Of a DNA stretch of 64,000 nucleotides, positions 16,618 to 25,958 are shown in pieces. This DNA comes from Hongsoonwoonella zoysiae (GTDB lineage: Bacteria; Pseudomonadota; Alphaproteobacteria; Rhizobiales; Stappiaceae), in the NCBI RefSeq assembly GCF_013266695.1, contig NZ_JABRXF010000003.1, positions 62,001-126,000 on the forward strand, read 5' to 3'. Both the position numbers and the translations under genes were made by a program. The first letter of the stretch is position 1. Each line of letters begins with the position of its first letter. The notes beneath the pieces are model-generated. The model was not told the DNA's origin and made no database searches. It saw only the letters and a list, made by a program, of their open reading frames with translations.

Positions 16618-17385
16618 TTACCGCGGCGCCATGCGGATCGCACCGTCAAGGCGAATGGTTTCGCCGTTCAGCATCGGGTTCTCGCAGATCGACTGGACAA
16701 GCTGCGCATATTCGTCGGGCTTTCCAAGGCGCGAGGGGAACGGCACCTGCTGGCCGAGCGAATCCCTCACTTCCTGCGACAGCGCCATCAGCATCGGCGT
16801 TTCGAAAGTGCCCGGCGCGATCGTCATCACACGGATACCGGATTTCGAAAGATCGCGCGCCACAGGCAGGGTCATTGCCGCGACACCACCCTTGGACGCA
16901 GCGTAAGCAACCTGGCCGATCTGACCGTCGAATGCCGCGACCGATGCGGTCGAAACGATCACGCCGCGTTCTCCGTCATCCGTGACAGGATCGAGCGTTG
17001 CCATCGACGTCGAGGAATGCGCGATGCAGCGGAAGGAACCTACCAGATTGACGGCGATCACCTTTTCGAACATATCCATCGGGTGCGGCTCACCGCGCGA
17101 CGTGGTCTTGGCGACAGGCGCGATGCCGGCGCAATTTACGAGAATCCGCTCAGGGCCGAAATGATCGCGCGCCGCCTTGAAACCCGAGACCACGCTGTCT
17201 TCGCTGGTCACGTCCACGGCGACGAAGAGCCCGCCGATATCCCTGGCAACCGCCTCGCCCTTTTCCACGTTCATGTCGAAAATCGTGACCTTCACGCCTT
17301 CACCGGCAAGCCGGCGGGCAGTCGCCTCGCCCAGCCCCGACGATCCGCCCGTGACGACGGCGGCGATATCCGCGCCAAGTTTCAT
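16618..17385 (-). CDS. Short-chain dehydrogenase (17-beta-HSD type 10/3-hydroxyacyl-CoA dehydrogenase-like)
   Basis: SDR of 255 residues: TGGSSGLG cofactor motif, aspartate DMN after beta-2 indicating NAD preference, NCAG, a catalytic serine in VSTASVAAFDGQ, and YAASK. The insert around HSSTSMATLDPVTDDGERG and the C-terminus FPSRLGKPDEYAQLV match the HSD10 group, which oxidises 3-hydroxyacyl-CoA such as 2-methyl-3-hydroxybutyryl-CoA in isoleucine and fatty-acid breakdown. Good upstream GGAGGAAA ribosome-binding site. Single gene with its own terminator. Confidence 0.85.
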   Translation of the reverse strand: MKLGADIAAVVTGGSSGLGEATARRLAGEGVKVTIFDMNVEKGEAVARDIGGLFVAVDVTSEDSVVSGFKAARDHFGPERILVNCAGIAPVAKTTSRGEPHPMDMFEKVIAVNLVGSFRCIAHSSTSMATLDPVTDDGERGVIVSTASVAAFDGQIGQVAYAASKGGVAAMTLPVARDLSKSGIRVMTIAPGTFETPMLMALSQEVRDSLGQQVPFPSRLGKPDEYAQLVQSICENPMLNGETIRLDGAIRMAPR

Positions 17386-17518
17386 GGAAGTTTCCTCCGG
17401 TAATTCAGGTCGCCACTGCGAACCAGTTTGTCTGCGCCGAAGCTAATCTCGCCTTCGCCACGTCACAAGCCCGCCGAACGGACAGGCGACGGATAATCCG
17501 CAAACACTACATTTTCCG

Positions 17519-18928
17519 TCACGCGACCGCGACAAGATCGACCGTGTGGTTCAATCCCGTCACGCTTTCGTTTCGCCGCACCGGCAGGTCGCCGTTCGCG
17601 AACCCTTGGGCAAGGGCGGCGCGATAGGTTTCCTCGTCGGTCAGAACGCGCGTGTTCTGAGCCTTGTTGGCATCCTCAAGCTTGGATGCCAGATTGACCG
17701 GGTTGCCGATGACGGTGAATTCCAGCCGGTCCTTGGCCCCGACAACGCCGACGGTCACCGAGCCCGAGGCGACCGCCGCCCCCACCTTCAATTCGCCCGG
17801 CCAGCCCAGCGCCCTGAACTCCTCCTCCAGCGCATCGACCGCTGCAACCGCGTCGCGCGCGGCGTTCAGCGCATCCGCCGCATATCGCTCGCTTTTCTGC
17901 ACCGCGCCGAAGGTCGCCAGAATGCCGTCGCCCAGAAACTTGTCGACCCGTCCGTTGTGTCCCTGGATCACGGGCAGCACGGCTTCCTGGTATTTCGCCA
18001 GTGTTTCCATAACCACCTGCGGCGGCAGGGTTTCCGCCGTCTGGGTGAAGGAGCGTACATCCACGATCAGGATCGCGGCATTGCGCATCTCGCCCTCGCC
18101 CGCCTTGGGCATCCGGTCGGAATCGGTGATGGAGCGGGCAACCTCGGGCGCGAAAAAACGCCGCAGATCCTCCGCCGCGGCATGGTCGCGGATGGAATCG
18201 AACAGCATCTGCCGCCCCCGGTAGAGCGCGAAAGACAGGATCGCCGTCACGCCCAGAATAATAATCGTTTTGTCCAGTTCCGCGCCGATCAGTATCGCAT
18301 TCGACGTAAGGTATTCCACGTAGTTTCGGGTGATGTGCATGCCGCCCATTTCACCGACGACAGCATATGTCACCAGCATAAGCCAGCCCATGACGGCGAT
18401 GGCGCCCGTCGTCAGAACGAACCTCGGGTCGAAACGCAGCGCCCTCAACGAAATGAAGATGAAAACATACATCAGCGTCGGCGCCTTGAGGTAGAACGCC
18501 GGATGCTGGGCATACTGAATGTGAAACGAAAAGATGAGACCGCACAAAAGCACGATATCGACGACGATCGAGGTAACGAGATACCACTCGGGCAACACCA
18601 TCCGGTAGGAAAGCCCAAGCCGCAGCACCGTAAACAGGAAATAGGCGGCGAGCGCGATGGGCACGAAATTGAAGCCGGAGCCCCCCTCGGCCTTGGGCGC
18701 GATGGAATAAAGCGTTGCGAAAAAGACGACGATTCCGAGCTGCACCCAGCCGATCAGCCGTTCCGCCGCCGCCTCGCGCTGCGCGATTTCCGCACGCACG
18801 CGCGCCGGAATGCCGTCGTCCGTCGGCCCGCCTCGCAGGATATAGCGCAAGGTGCGGGCCAATGCGCTTTCGGACGGATTTTCATCCGTTTTTGCGATCG
18901 ATTTCATGCCGCCGTCAATTTCGGCCAT
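17519..18928 (-). CDS. Six-TM class III nucleotide cyclase
   Basis: Membrane-bound adenylate/guanylate cyclase of about 469 residues. Six hydrophobic segments lie between roughly residues 55 and 235, followed by the cyclase domain. Metal-binding aspartates are in LIVDVRSFTQ and KFLGDGILATFG, the base-recognising lysine is that of VDKF, and the transition-state asparagine is in NPVNLASKLE. The arginine expected four residues after that asparagine is a lysine here, so activity may be reduced. I chose the ATG at 18928, behind GGGGAGG; a TTG at 18952 is the alternative. It is transcribed in the same direction as the hydrolase, cyclic-nucleotide-binding and ABC genes upstream (169-base gap) and may supply their signal. 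Product (cAMP or cGMP) not determinable. Confidence 0.87.
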   Translation of the reverse strand: MAEIDGGMKSIAKTDENPSESALARTLRYILRGGPTDDGIPARVRAEIAQREAAAERLIGWVQLGIVVFFATLYSIAPKAEGGSGFNFVPIALAAYFLFTVLRLGLSYRMVLPEWYLVTSIVVDIVLLCGLIFSFHIQYAQHPAFYLKAPTLMYVFIFISLRALRFDPRFVLTTGAIAVMGWLMLVTYAVVGEMGGMHITRNYVEYLTSNAILIGAELDKTIIILGVTAILSFALYRGRQMLFDSIRDHAAAEDLRRFFAPEVARSITDSDRMPKAGEGEMRNAAILIVDVRSFTQTAETLPPQVVMETLAKYQEAVLPVIQGHNGRVDKFLGDGILATFGAVQKSERYAADALNAARDAVAAVDALEEEFRALGWPGELKVGAAVASGSVTVGVVGAKDRLEFTVIGNPVNLASKLEDANKAQNTRVLTDEETYRAALAQGFANGDLPVRRNESVTGLNHTVDLVAVA

Positions 18929-19096
18929 GTCAGAGCAAGCCTCCCCGGACAACGATCATACGCCTGCCCGCAAACAAGGGAACAACGTTCCATGAAACTT
19001 GCTAGATGGCCCCAACGCGGTAACCAGCAAGTGCGTAAAACCGCTGCGTCACGCCTTCTTGACCGATCGTGACCGGGCCCGGGAATTCCGTCCGCC

Positions 19097-19921
19097 TCAG
19101 GGCGTGAGGATCATGCCCTCGCTCGCGATCAGCGTGCCCGGATGACGCTTTCTGGCTGCTTCGCCGATCTCGTCGAGCGCATCGTCGTCGCGGCGCGGGT
19201 CGTGGTGGAAGAGAACGGGCGTCTTGACGTCGGCATCAAGTGCGAGCTCCACCGCCTTTTGCCATGTAGAATGTCCCCAACCTACGAATTGCTTGTATTC
19301 CTCATCCGTATACATGGCGTCGTAAATCATCACGTCCGCCCCTTCCACGAAGCGGCGCACGCCCTCGTCGATCTTGCGGTCGCCATGCTCATGATCGGTG
19401 ATGATGCAGATGGATTTTTTTTCGAATTCGAAACGATAGCCGCAAGCGCCGCCCGGATGGTTGAGCTTTACCGTGCGGATTTTCAGCCCATCGTCGCGCG
19501 GAATGCTCCCGCCCGCCTTGAAATCTTTGAAGGTGACGGCCTTGAGCGATTTCGCGGCGACGGGAAAGATCGGCGGCGACATGATGCGGCAAATGATATC
19601 CGCCAGACCGTCTTTTGACGCGAAATGGCCCGCCCAGGCGGAAATTTCGAAACGTTCGTCATAGGCTGGCGTGAAAAACGGAAGGCCGCAGATGTGATCG
19701 AGATGCGTATGCGTGAAAAGCAGGTCGAAGCGGCACGGCGGAAGCGCATGAAGGCCCCGGCCGAAATTTCGCGCCCCCGAGCCGCAATCGATCAACACAA
19801 GCGCCCCGCCCGCGCGCAATTCCATACAGGACGTTTCGCCGCCATAGCGTAGCGTGGACGCGCCCGGCGTCGGTGTCGAGCCTCGCACACCCCACAGCTT
19901 CAGCGAAAAGTCCTGCGCCAC
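19097..19921 (-). CDS. Metallo-beta-lactamase-fold hydrolase
   Basis: A 274-residue MBL-fold enzyme. It opens with LKLWGVRGSTPTPG, seen in a cytosolic MBL group related to RNase Z and PhnP, then YGGETSCMELR, LIDCGSGARN, and the di-metal site FTHTHLDHICGLPFF (HxHxDH). Further metal ligands are plausible in ITDHEHGD, GWGHST and LFHHDPRRDD. The substrate is probably a phosphodiester. Being placed 40 bases after the cyclic-nucleotide-binding gene and before the cyclase suggests hydrolysis of a cyclic nucleotide, but this is inference; other phosphodiester or phosphonate substrates are equally possible from sequence alone. Confidence 0.85.
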   Translation of the reverse strand: MAQDFSLKLWGVRGSTPTPGASTLRYGGETSCMELRAGGALVLIDCGSGARNFGRGLHALPPCRFDLLFTHTHLDHICGLPFFTPAYDERFEISAWAGHFASKDGLADIICRIMSPPIFPVAAKSLKAVTFKDFKAGGSIPRDDGLKIRTVKLNHPGGACGYRFEFEKKSICIITDHEHGDRKIDEGVRRFVEGADVMIYDAMYTDEEYKQFVGWGHSTWQKAVELALDADVKTPVLFHHDPRRDDDALDEIGEAARKRHPGTLIASEGMILTP

Positions 19922-19961
19922 CAGCTTTGCCTTCCGATCCTCTTGCGTGGAAATTCGCTGT

Positions 19962-20420
19962 TCAAGCAGCGGAATCGCCCGCCTTCATCGCCGCAAGATC
20001 CTGCGTTGTCTTCTCAAGACGTTGTGCCAGCGTGCGCATCACCTCAAGTGAGACTTCCGGAAATTCTTTCAGCAAGTTGAGGAAATCATCTTTCGAGACC
20101 GTTAAGACCTCCATATCGCCATTGGCAACCAGCGTCGCCGTGCGCGGCACGTCGCATAATATGGCGATTTCGCCAACGATCGCGTATTGGCCGACCTTCG
20201 CGACAACCTTTTCGCCCTCGGGCGTATGGACACGCACATCCGCCTCGCCATCCAGGATGATGAAGGCGCAGTCGCCCTCCTCGCCCTGGTTGCAAAGATG
20301 TTCACCATCGGCGTAACGCGCGCGTTGGCTGATAAAAGCCAGCAGGCGCAACTTTGTCTCGTCGATACCTCTGAACAGCGGCACGCGCCGCAGGGCCTCG
20401 ACTTCCGTTTCCAGCGTCAC
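19962..20420 (-). CDS. Stand-alone cyclic nucleotide-binding domain protein
   Basis: A 152-residue protein consisting of one cNMP-binding (CRP/PKA-type) domain and a short helical tail, with no DNA-binding domain. PLFRGIDETKLRLLAF opens the domain; the phosphate-binding cassette GEIAILCDVPRTATL keeps the Glu and Arg that hold the ribose and cyclic phosphate, so ligand binding should be intact. The GTG at 20420 follows AAGGAGGAAGC, an excellent ribosome-binding site; the longer frame is rejected. It lies 71 bases after the ABC exporter gene and before the MBL hydrolase. It probably relays cyclic-nucleotide level to a partner, perhaps the exporter; this is inferred from neighbours. Confidence 0.88.
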   Translation of the reverse strand: MTLETEVEALRRVPLFRGIDETKLRLLAFISQRARYADGEHLCNQGEEGDCAFIILDGEADVRVHTPEGEKVVAKVGQYAIVGEIAILCDVPRTATLVANGDMEVLTVSKDDFLNLLKEFPEVSLEVMRTLAQRLEKTTQDLAAMKAGDSAA

Positions 20421-20491
20421 GCTTCCTCCTTTTCCCGTTTCCTCGCAGGCCCGCGTTCGGCAGGCCCTCTCCCCAAGTCTATCACACAGCG

Positions 20492-23098
20492 TCACGTTGC
20501 CGCCGCAAACTCCTCGGACCTGGCCTCGACCTTCCTTCCCTGGTCAAGCACCACACTATCCGAAAATTCCTCCGCCACTGCCATATTCGAGGTGCCGAAC
20601 AGCAGCGTACGGCCCCGCAATTGCTCGCGAATGACCTTGCGCGCCGCCTTGTCCTCCTCGTTCAGGCCGGTCAGCGTCTCGTCCAGGACGAAGTAGGACG
20701 CATTCTTCAATAGCGCCCGCGCAAGCGCCACGCGCCGGCGCTGGCCCGCCGAAAGGCGCGAACCCGATACCCCGACATGGAAATCCAGCCCCGCGCGCGT
20801 GATCGGCAGGCGCAGGTCCATTTCCTCCACCAGAGAGCGGATCAACCTGTCGATACGCTCTCGCGCGTCGCGACGGTCGACGCGTGGCCGGCCGAACAGC
20901 AAATTGCCCTCGATCGTCATGGGCGGCACGTATCGGTTCGGATCGAAGGTCACGAAATCCTTGCCGTCCTTCTCGATCCGTTCGCGGAAGACATGACGCG
21001 CCTTGACGATGTTTTCCTCCATATCCTTGCTCAAGACGCCGAGGCGGTGCCTTGCCGGAATGAGCTTGAAGGCAAGCCCGATCAGGCGTTCCCGGTCGGC
21101 GTCCTTGAGGCCGAGCTTCTCGTTTTCCGAACGCCCCGCCCGCACGATCCTTTCGAACTCCGGCAGTTCGTCCAGCGTGATGAACGAATAATTCCCGAGA
21201 AGGCCGGAATCGCCGCTGACGTTCGAAAAGAGTTCCACCATCGTCTCGGCGATCCGCAGGCCGATGGAAACGAGCTGGGACTTGAGGTTCGTCTCCTCGA
21301 GAAATTCCACGACGTCCCTGTCGCCGGCGAGATCGTCAAAGCTTCTGGCGGGATCGGCCGGCGCCGCGAAGAGAATGTTTTCGACAAGCGTCGCACTGTG
21401 GTTGAACCTGTCGATATTCCAAAGCTCGACAAGGCCCTGGACCTGGCTGTCCTGCGCCACCCTGTCGGCAAGCGCGTGCCTGACCGCCAGAATGCGTTCG
21501 GCAAGGTGCTCGTCCCGCTTCGGGTCGAGGCGCGACTGCAGGCCCATCCTGTAGACGTCGTTTGAAAGCCCGATCAGCTGGATGACGTCGAGCGCCTTTC
21601 CGTCGAGTTCCTCCTGGTCCTCGACGCCGGCCGCCTCCAGGTCTTCCCATCCGGCTTCGAGGTCGTATTCGGGATTGGCCGTTTCGCGCGCTTCCGTCAA
21701 ACGTCTTGCATATTCCGACTTCGCCTCGCCCACGCGCTCGATCAAGCGGATCGGGCGATGGCGCAGCCCGTAGTAGAGATTGTCCCGAACAGTGCCGGTC
21801 CAGACGTGCACCGAAGCGCCCACATAGGCGATCTCCCGTCCGAGAACCGATTCAGGCAGCTTGTCGAGGTTTTGCCCGCCTATCTCGACGCGGCCCGCGT
21901 TCGGGCCGAGCAGGCCCGCGGCAAGCTGGAGAAGTTCCGACCGGCCCGAACCGTCCTGACCGACGACGGCCAGGTCCGAGCCCTCTTCAACGGTCAGCGA
22001 TATGTCGAAAAGCTCCTGCCCCGCAGCGCCGCCGGAAAAGGAGACATCCTTGAAAACGATATCGCCGTTTAGCGGCTCGATCTCGTCGGACGTAATGCGG
22101 GAGACCGGATAAATGTCGGGCGGGTCGAAGTTTTCGACCACGGTCTGGTACTTCACGTCGACGTCGGCAACCATCTGGTAATAGGCCAGAAGTTCCTTCC
22201 AGGGCCCGGCGAGATCCTTGTAGGCGGCGATAACGGCAAGCAGAGCGCCGATGGAGAGTTCGCCCTCGATCACCAGGTAGCCGCCGATCAGATAGAAGAA
22301 GAACGGCGTGAGCTGATTGAGGAAGTTATTGAGAAATTTGATGAAATACTTCCAGTTGAAGATCTGGAAGCGGATCTTGTAGTTTTTGTAGAGCCGGTCC
22401 GAAAGATCGGCGGAGTGCCAGGCGGAAGCGTCATTCGCGTGAATTTCGGGAATGCCGGTAATGCTTTCGCCAACCCTGTCGGCGACCGAGCGGATATTCT
22501 TCACCCGCTCTCGCGACAGGAGCACGACCTTTCGCTGCAGTTTCGGGATGATGTAGGCCTGCAACGGGTAGGACGAGACGGCGGCAAGCCCCAGAAGCGG
22601 ATTCTGCATGAAAATGAAGCCGATCTGAACGAAAAGCATCCCGCCCTGATAGGCGGGAAGCGCGATCGCTTCGCCGATGAAGCCGCCGACATCCTCCACC
22701 TCGGAGGTGATCATGGGGATGATCTCGCCCGAACTCACCTTCTTGAAGTGCGGCAACCTGAAGCGCAGCACCCGCTGGAAAAGCTCGAAACGCAGCCGCC
22801 TGAGCATCCGTTCGCCCAGCCGGCCCTTGTAGATGTTGAGAACGAGCTTCAGCCCGTTCGAAACCACGACCAGGAAGAGGAACGTGAAACACAAAAGCAC
22901 CAGATAGGCGATCTGGTCGAATTCGAACCCGAAGATTTCACGCGGAAAATCCGCCCCCTGGATCGCGTCGTTCGTGATCTGCTTGGGCAGTTCCAGAAGG
23001 ATGTAGCTTACGGGATAGGACAGGACGGTGATGAAGAGAATCACCATCTGCTGGGGCGCGCTGTATCGCCAGATGAACTTGAAAAGGCTTTTTTCCAT
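20492..23098 (-). CDS. ABC exporter with degenerate, enlarged nucleotide-binding domain
   Basis: An 868-residue protein. Residues 15-310 form an exporter-type transmembrane domain with about six segments. The nucleotide-binding domain starts near residue 345 and is abnormal. Walker A reads GQDGSGRS (380-387), with Arg in place of the catalytic Lys. The Q-loop site reads YVGA (425-428), lacking Gln. The switch histidine is replaced in GTSN (835-838). LSAGQ (782-786) and Walker B FVLDE (803-807) are kept. Walker A to LSAGQ spans about 395 residues instead of about 100, and the segment that normally follows the Q-loop (TVxxNLxxG) appears three times, at 434-444, 569-577 and 728-736. The reading frame is unbroken and codon use is like its neighbours, so it is not decaying. 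It is divergent from the glycosyltransferase run; glycan export is the likely role. Confidence 0.88.
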   Translation of the reverse strand: MEKSLFKFIWRYSAPQQMVILFITVLSYPVSYILLELPKQITNDAIQGADFPREIFGFEFDQIAYLVLLCFTFLFLVVVSNGLKLVLNIYKGRLGERMLRRLRFELFQRVLRFRLPHFKKVSSGEIIPMITSEVEDVGGFIGEAIALPAYQGGMLFVQIGFIFMQNPLLGLAAVSSYPLQAYIIPKLQRKVVLLSRERVKNIRSVADRVGESITGIPEIHANDASAWHSADLSDRLYKNYKIRFQIFNWKYFIKFLNNFLNQLTPFFFYLIGGYLVIEGELSIGALLAVIAAYKDLAGPWKELLAYYQMVADVDVKYQTVVENFDPPDIYPVSRITSDEIEPLNGDIVFKDVSFSGGAAGQELFDISLTVEEGSDLAVVGQDGSGRSELLQLAAGLLGPNAGRVEIGGQNLDKLPESVLGREIAYVGASVHVWTGTVRDNLYYGLRHRPIRLIERVGEAKSEYARRLTEARETANPEYDLEAGWEDLEAAGVEDQEELDGKALDVIQLIGLSNDVYRMGLQSRLDPKRDEHLAERILAVRHALADRVAQDSQVQGLVELWNIDRFNHSATLVENILFAAPADPARSFDDLAGDRDVVEFLEETNLKSQLVSIGLRIAETMVELFSNVSGDSGLLGNYSFITLDELPEFERIVRAGRSENEKLGLKDADRERLIGLAFKLIPARHRLGVLSKDMEENIVKARHVFRERIEKDGKDFVTFDPNRYVPPMTIEGNLLFGRPRVDRRDARERIDRLIRSLVEEMDLRLPITRAGLDFHVGVSGSRLSAGQRRRVALARALLKNASYFVLDETLTGLNEEDKAARKVIREQLRGRTLLFGTSNMAVAEEFSDSVVLDQGRKVEARSEEFAAAT

Positions 23099-23402
23099 CG
23101 GTTATCGGGCGAAAACGGTTTTTCCTGCGCGCGTGTGCCGCCCATATTAACGACGAATCCGCACGACGCCAGCAATCTGTTGAAATGCCTTCCCAAACAG
23201 CGTCGCACAGGACGGCGGGGGAATGCGTCCCGGGCGAGGCGGTTCCGGCCGGCACCCGATATTGGCGCACGGACCTGCGCGAAATACCTAAGGTATCGGC
23301 CGATCTTGCAACGGGCAGCAGGGGTGGCTACAGATAACGCTGCGTTTCGATGATCCGGCGGGGGCCGACCGGTTCATTTCCTCGAGATGAGAACGGGGCT
23401 GA
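23099..23402. other. Divergent promoter region of exporter and glycosyltransferase genes
   Basis: A 304-base gap between the leftward exporter gene and the rightward glycosyltransferase run. It must contain both promoters. I see no repeat, strong hairpin or convincing operator in it, and no open frame with coding character. Confidence 0.5.
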
Positions 23403-24629
23403 ATGCCGGAAGCGTCACCGAAAGTCCTGATTTACAGTCACGATTCGTTCGGGCTCGGTCACTTGCGCCGATGCCGGACGATCGCCCATTCGCTTGTAGA
23501 GCGGTTTTCCGGCATGTCGGTGCTGATCCTCTCCGGATCGCCCATCATCGGCAGCTTCGAATTCCGCTCGCGCGTCGATTTCGTCCGCATTCCCGGCGTA
23601 ATCAAGCTCAGGAACGGCGAATATACGCCGCTGTCCCTGTCTCTCAATATCGACCAGACGCTTGCGATCCGCTCCTCGATCATCGAGCACACGGCCAAGG
23701 TGTTCGATCCCGATATCTTCATCGTCGACAAGGAACCGCTCGGTCTGCGCGGCGAAATCCTTCCCACTCTCGAGATGTTGAAGGCGGAGAGCAACGCGCG
23801 CCTCGTGCTCGGCCTGCGCGACGTCATGGACGATCCGGCGGTGCTGAGAGAAGAGTGGACGAGAAAGAACGTCGACCCGGCGTTGAAGGACCTTTACGAC
23901 GAAATCTGGATTTATGGCCCGCCCGGCCTGCACGACCCGCTTGAAGGGCTGAGGTTGCCGGACGAGATTCATGAAAAGGCGAGCTATACGGGATACCTGC
24001 GCCGCGAACTGCCGGCAGGAGCGAAGATCGCCGAGCCACTACCCTTTGACGACGAACCCTATATCCTCGTGACCCCCGGCGGCGGGGGAGACGGCGTGGA
24101 ACTCGTCGATTGGGTGATGCGCGCCTATGAATCGCGCACGCAACCGCTGTTTCCAGCCCTTATCGTGCTCGGCCCCTTCATGGCGGCGTCCGCCGTGGAA
24201 TCCTTCCAGGCGCGCGCGGAACACCTTCGCGATGTGCATGTCGTGCGCTTCATCCCGACGATCGAACCATATATGGACAGCGCCATCGCGATCGTCGGCA
24301 TGGGCGGATACAACACCTTCTGCGAAATCCTGTCGTTCGACAAACCGACGCTGCTTGTCCCGCGTATCATCCCGCGCCGCGAACAATCGATCCGTGCCAT
24401 GCGTGCCGAAGAAACCGGCCTTCTGAAGGTACTGCCGATCGACAGCTACCCGAATGTCGACCTGATGCTGGATGCGCTGGTGGAACTGCCGCGCTCCGCT
24501 CCGCCTTCCGCCGCAGGCGTCGAAAACCTGCTTGGCGGCCTGGACGTCATCGGCGAAAAGGTCGAAGGAATTCTCGGATCGCGGATAGGGGCAACACCGA
24601 GGAAAAAGCGGCTCGCCACCGGCGCCTGA
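23403..24629 (+). CDS. Glycosyltransferase, MurG/GT28-like
   Basis: Predicted glycosyltransferase of 408 residues with a GT-B fold. The N-terminus SHDSFGLGHLRRCRTIAHSL has the glycine-rich G-x-GHxxR donor/acceptor loop of MurG-like enzymes. The C-terminal half has VTPGGGGDGVEL and VGMGGYNTFCEIL, the latter matching the GG-x2-T-x2-E nucleotide-sugar-binding motif. No signal peptide or membrane anchor. First gene of a rightward run of glycan genes; a 96-base gap precedes the next. It resembles the fourth enzyme of the run (27073-28227), suggesting paralogous roles. Sugar donor unknown. Confidence 0.82.
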   Translation: MPEASPKVLIYSHDSFGLGHLRRCRTIAHSLVERFSGMSVLILSGSPIIGSFEFRSRVDFVRIPGVIKLRNGEYTPLSLSLNIDQTLAIRSSIIEHTAKVFDPDIFIVDKEPLGLRGEILPTLEMLKAESNARLVLGLRDVMDDPAVLREEWTRKNVDPALKDLYDEIWIYGPPGLHDPLEGLRLPDEIHEKASYTGYLRRELPAGAKIAEPLPFDDEPYILVTPGGGGDGVELVDWVMRAYESRTQPLFPALIVLGPFMAASAVESFQARAEHLRDVHVVRFIPTIEPYMDSAIAIVGMGGYNTFCEILSFDKPTLLVPRIIPRREQSIRAMRAEETGLLKVLPIDSYPNVDLMLDALVELPRSAPPSAAGVENLLGGLDVIGEKVEGILGSRIGATPRKKRLATGA

Positions 24630-24725
24630 TGAACGGCGAGGCAAGCCGGACGACCCGGCAAGGCGCTTGAAATCATGAGCAACGGCGCGCTATTCGATCC
24701 TTCCCCTGATTGCCTTTGAGGCCGC

Positions 24726-25958
24726 ATGTCCCGTATTGCCATCATCGTGAAAGGCTACCCGCGCCTTTCGGAAACCTTTATCGCACAGGAAATCCTCGGG
24801 CTCGAACAGCGCGGCATCGGCCAGTTGATCGTAGCACTTCGCCGCCCGTACGATCCTTACATCCACGAGACGCACCGCAGGATAAAGGCCGATGTGCTCT
24901 ACCTGCCGGAGTACCTGAAGGACGACCCGGCGCGGGTTGCCGAGGCCCGCAAGTGGGCGCAATCCCGGCCGACCTATGAAGCCGCGCGGGCATTGTTCGA
25001 GGCGGATCTTTCGCATGACAACAGCGCAGGCCGGCACCGGCGCTGGGGCCAGGCTTGCGTGCTCGCCCGGGAACTGCCAGACGACGTTACCTGGATCCAC
25101 ACCCATTACCTGCACACGCCCTGTTCCGTGGCGCGCTACGCAGCGCATCTTTCAGGGCGCAAATGGTCGTTTTCCGCCCACGCCAAGGACATCTGGACAA
25201 CGCCCGAGTGGGACCTCAGGACGAAGATCGACGATGCCGCGTGGGGGGTGACCTGCACACGCGCGAACGCCGAATATCTGAATGCGCTGTCCGCTGACCC
25301 CGGAAAGGTTTCCCTCGTCTATCACGGGCTCGACTTTTCGCCGTTTCCAAAACCCGACCGCAATGCAAGCGCAAGCGACGGCGGCAAGGGCGGCGAAGTG
25401 CGAATTCTTTCCGTTGGCCGCGCGGTGGAGAAAAAGGGGTATGACGATCTTCTCGCCGCCCTCGCCAGGTTGCCCCGCGATATCCACTGGCATTTCGAAC
25501 ATATCGGCGGCGGGCAACTGGCCGACAGGCTGAAGGCGCGCGCCGATACGCTCGGCCTCAACGGCCGGGTCACCTGGCGCGGGCCTCAGCCGCGCGAGGA
25601 AGTGATCAAGGCGGCGGAGGCGGCGGATCTTTTCGTCTTACCGTCGAAAATCGCCAAATCGGGCGACCGTGACGGGCTCCCGAACGTGCTGATGGAAGCG
25701 CAGGCGCTCGGCCTTTGCTGCCTTGCGAGCGATGTCTCGGCGATCCCCGAACTGATCACGCACAACGAGACCGGCTGGCTGGTTCCTCCCGCGGACCGGC
25801 AGGCGCTTGGAAAGGCGCTCGCTCATCTGATCCGCTCTCCCGATACGCGAAAGCGGCTTGGAAAGGCGGCAAGCGAACATGTCCGGCAAGCCTTCGCGAC
25901 CGACCCCGGGCTTGATTTCCTGGCCGAGCGTTTCCGCAATATCCTGTCGGCGCCATGA
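24726..25958 (+). CDS. Glycosyltransferase family 4
   Basis: Retaining GT-B glycosyltransferase of 410 residues. N-terminal KGYPRLSETFIAQEI is typical of exopolysaccharide GT4 enzymes. Donor-binding half: LSVGRAVEKKGYDDLLAAL near residue 235, and DRDGLPNVLMEAQALGLCCLASDVSAIPE near residue 315, containing the E-x7-E motif. Soluble, probably membrane-associated at the inner face. It overlaps the next gene by four bases (ATGA), so the two are co-translated. The nearest function is assembly of an exported polysaccharide or glycan. Confidence 0.88.
   Translation: MSRIAIIVKGYPRLSETFIAQEILGLEQRGIGQLIVALRRPYDPYIHETHRRIKADVLYLPEYLKDDPARVAEARKWAQSRPTYEAARALFEADLSHDNSAGRHRRWGQACVLARELPDDVTWIHTHYLHTPCSVARYAAHLSGRKWSFSAHAKDIWTTPEWDLRTKIDDAAWGVTCTRANAEYLNALSADPGKVSLVYHGLDFSPFPKPDRNASASDGGKGGEVRILSVGRAVEKKGYDDLLAALARLPRDIHWHFEHIGGGQLADRLKARADTLGLNGRVTWRGPQPREEVIKAAEAADLFVLPSKIAKSGDRDGLPNVLMEAQALGLCCLASDVSAIPELITHNETGWLVPPADRQALGKALAHLIRSPDTRKRLGKAASEHVRQAFATDPGLDFLAERFRNILSAP

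Noticed and set aside
20492-23098. Degenerate ABC exporter as a pseudogene
   Set aside because: The 868-codon frame is intact, LSAGQ and Walker B are preserved, and the insert has ordinary coding composition; decay would have broken the frame.
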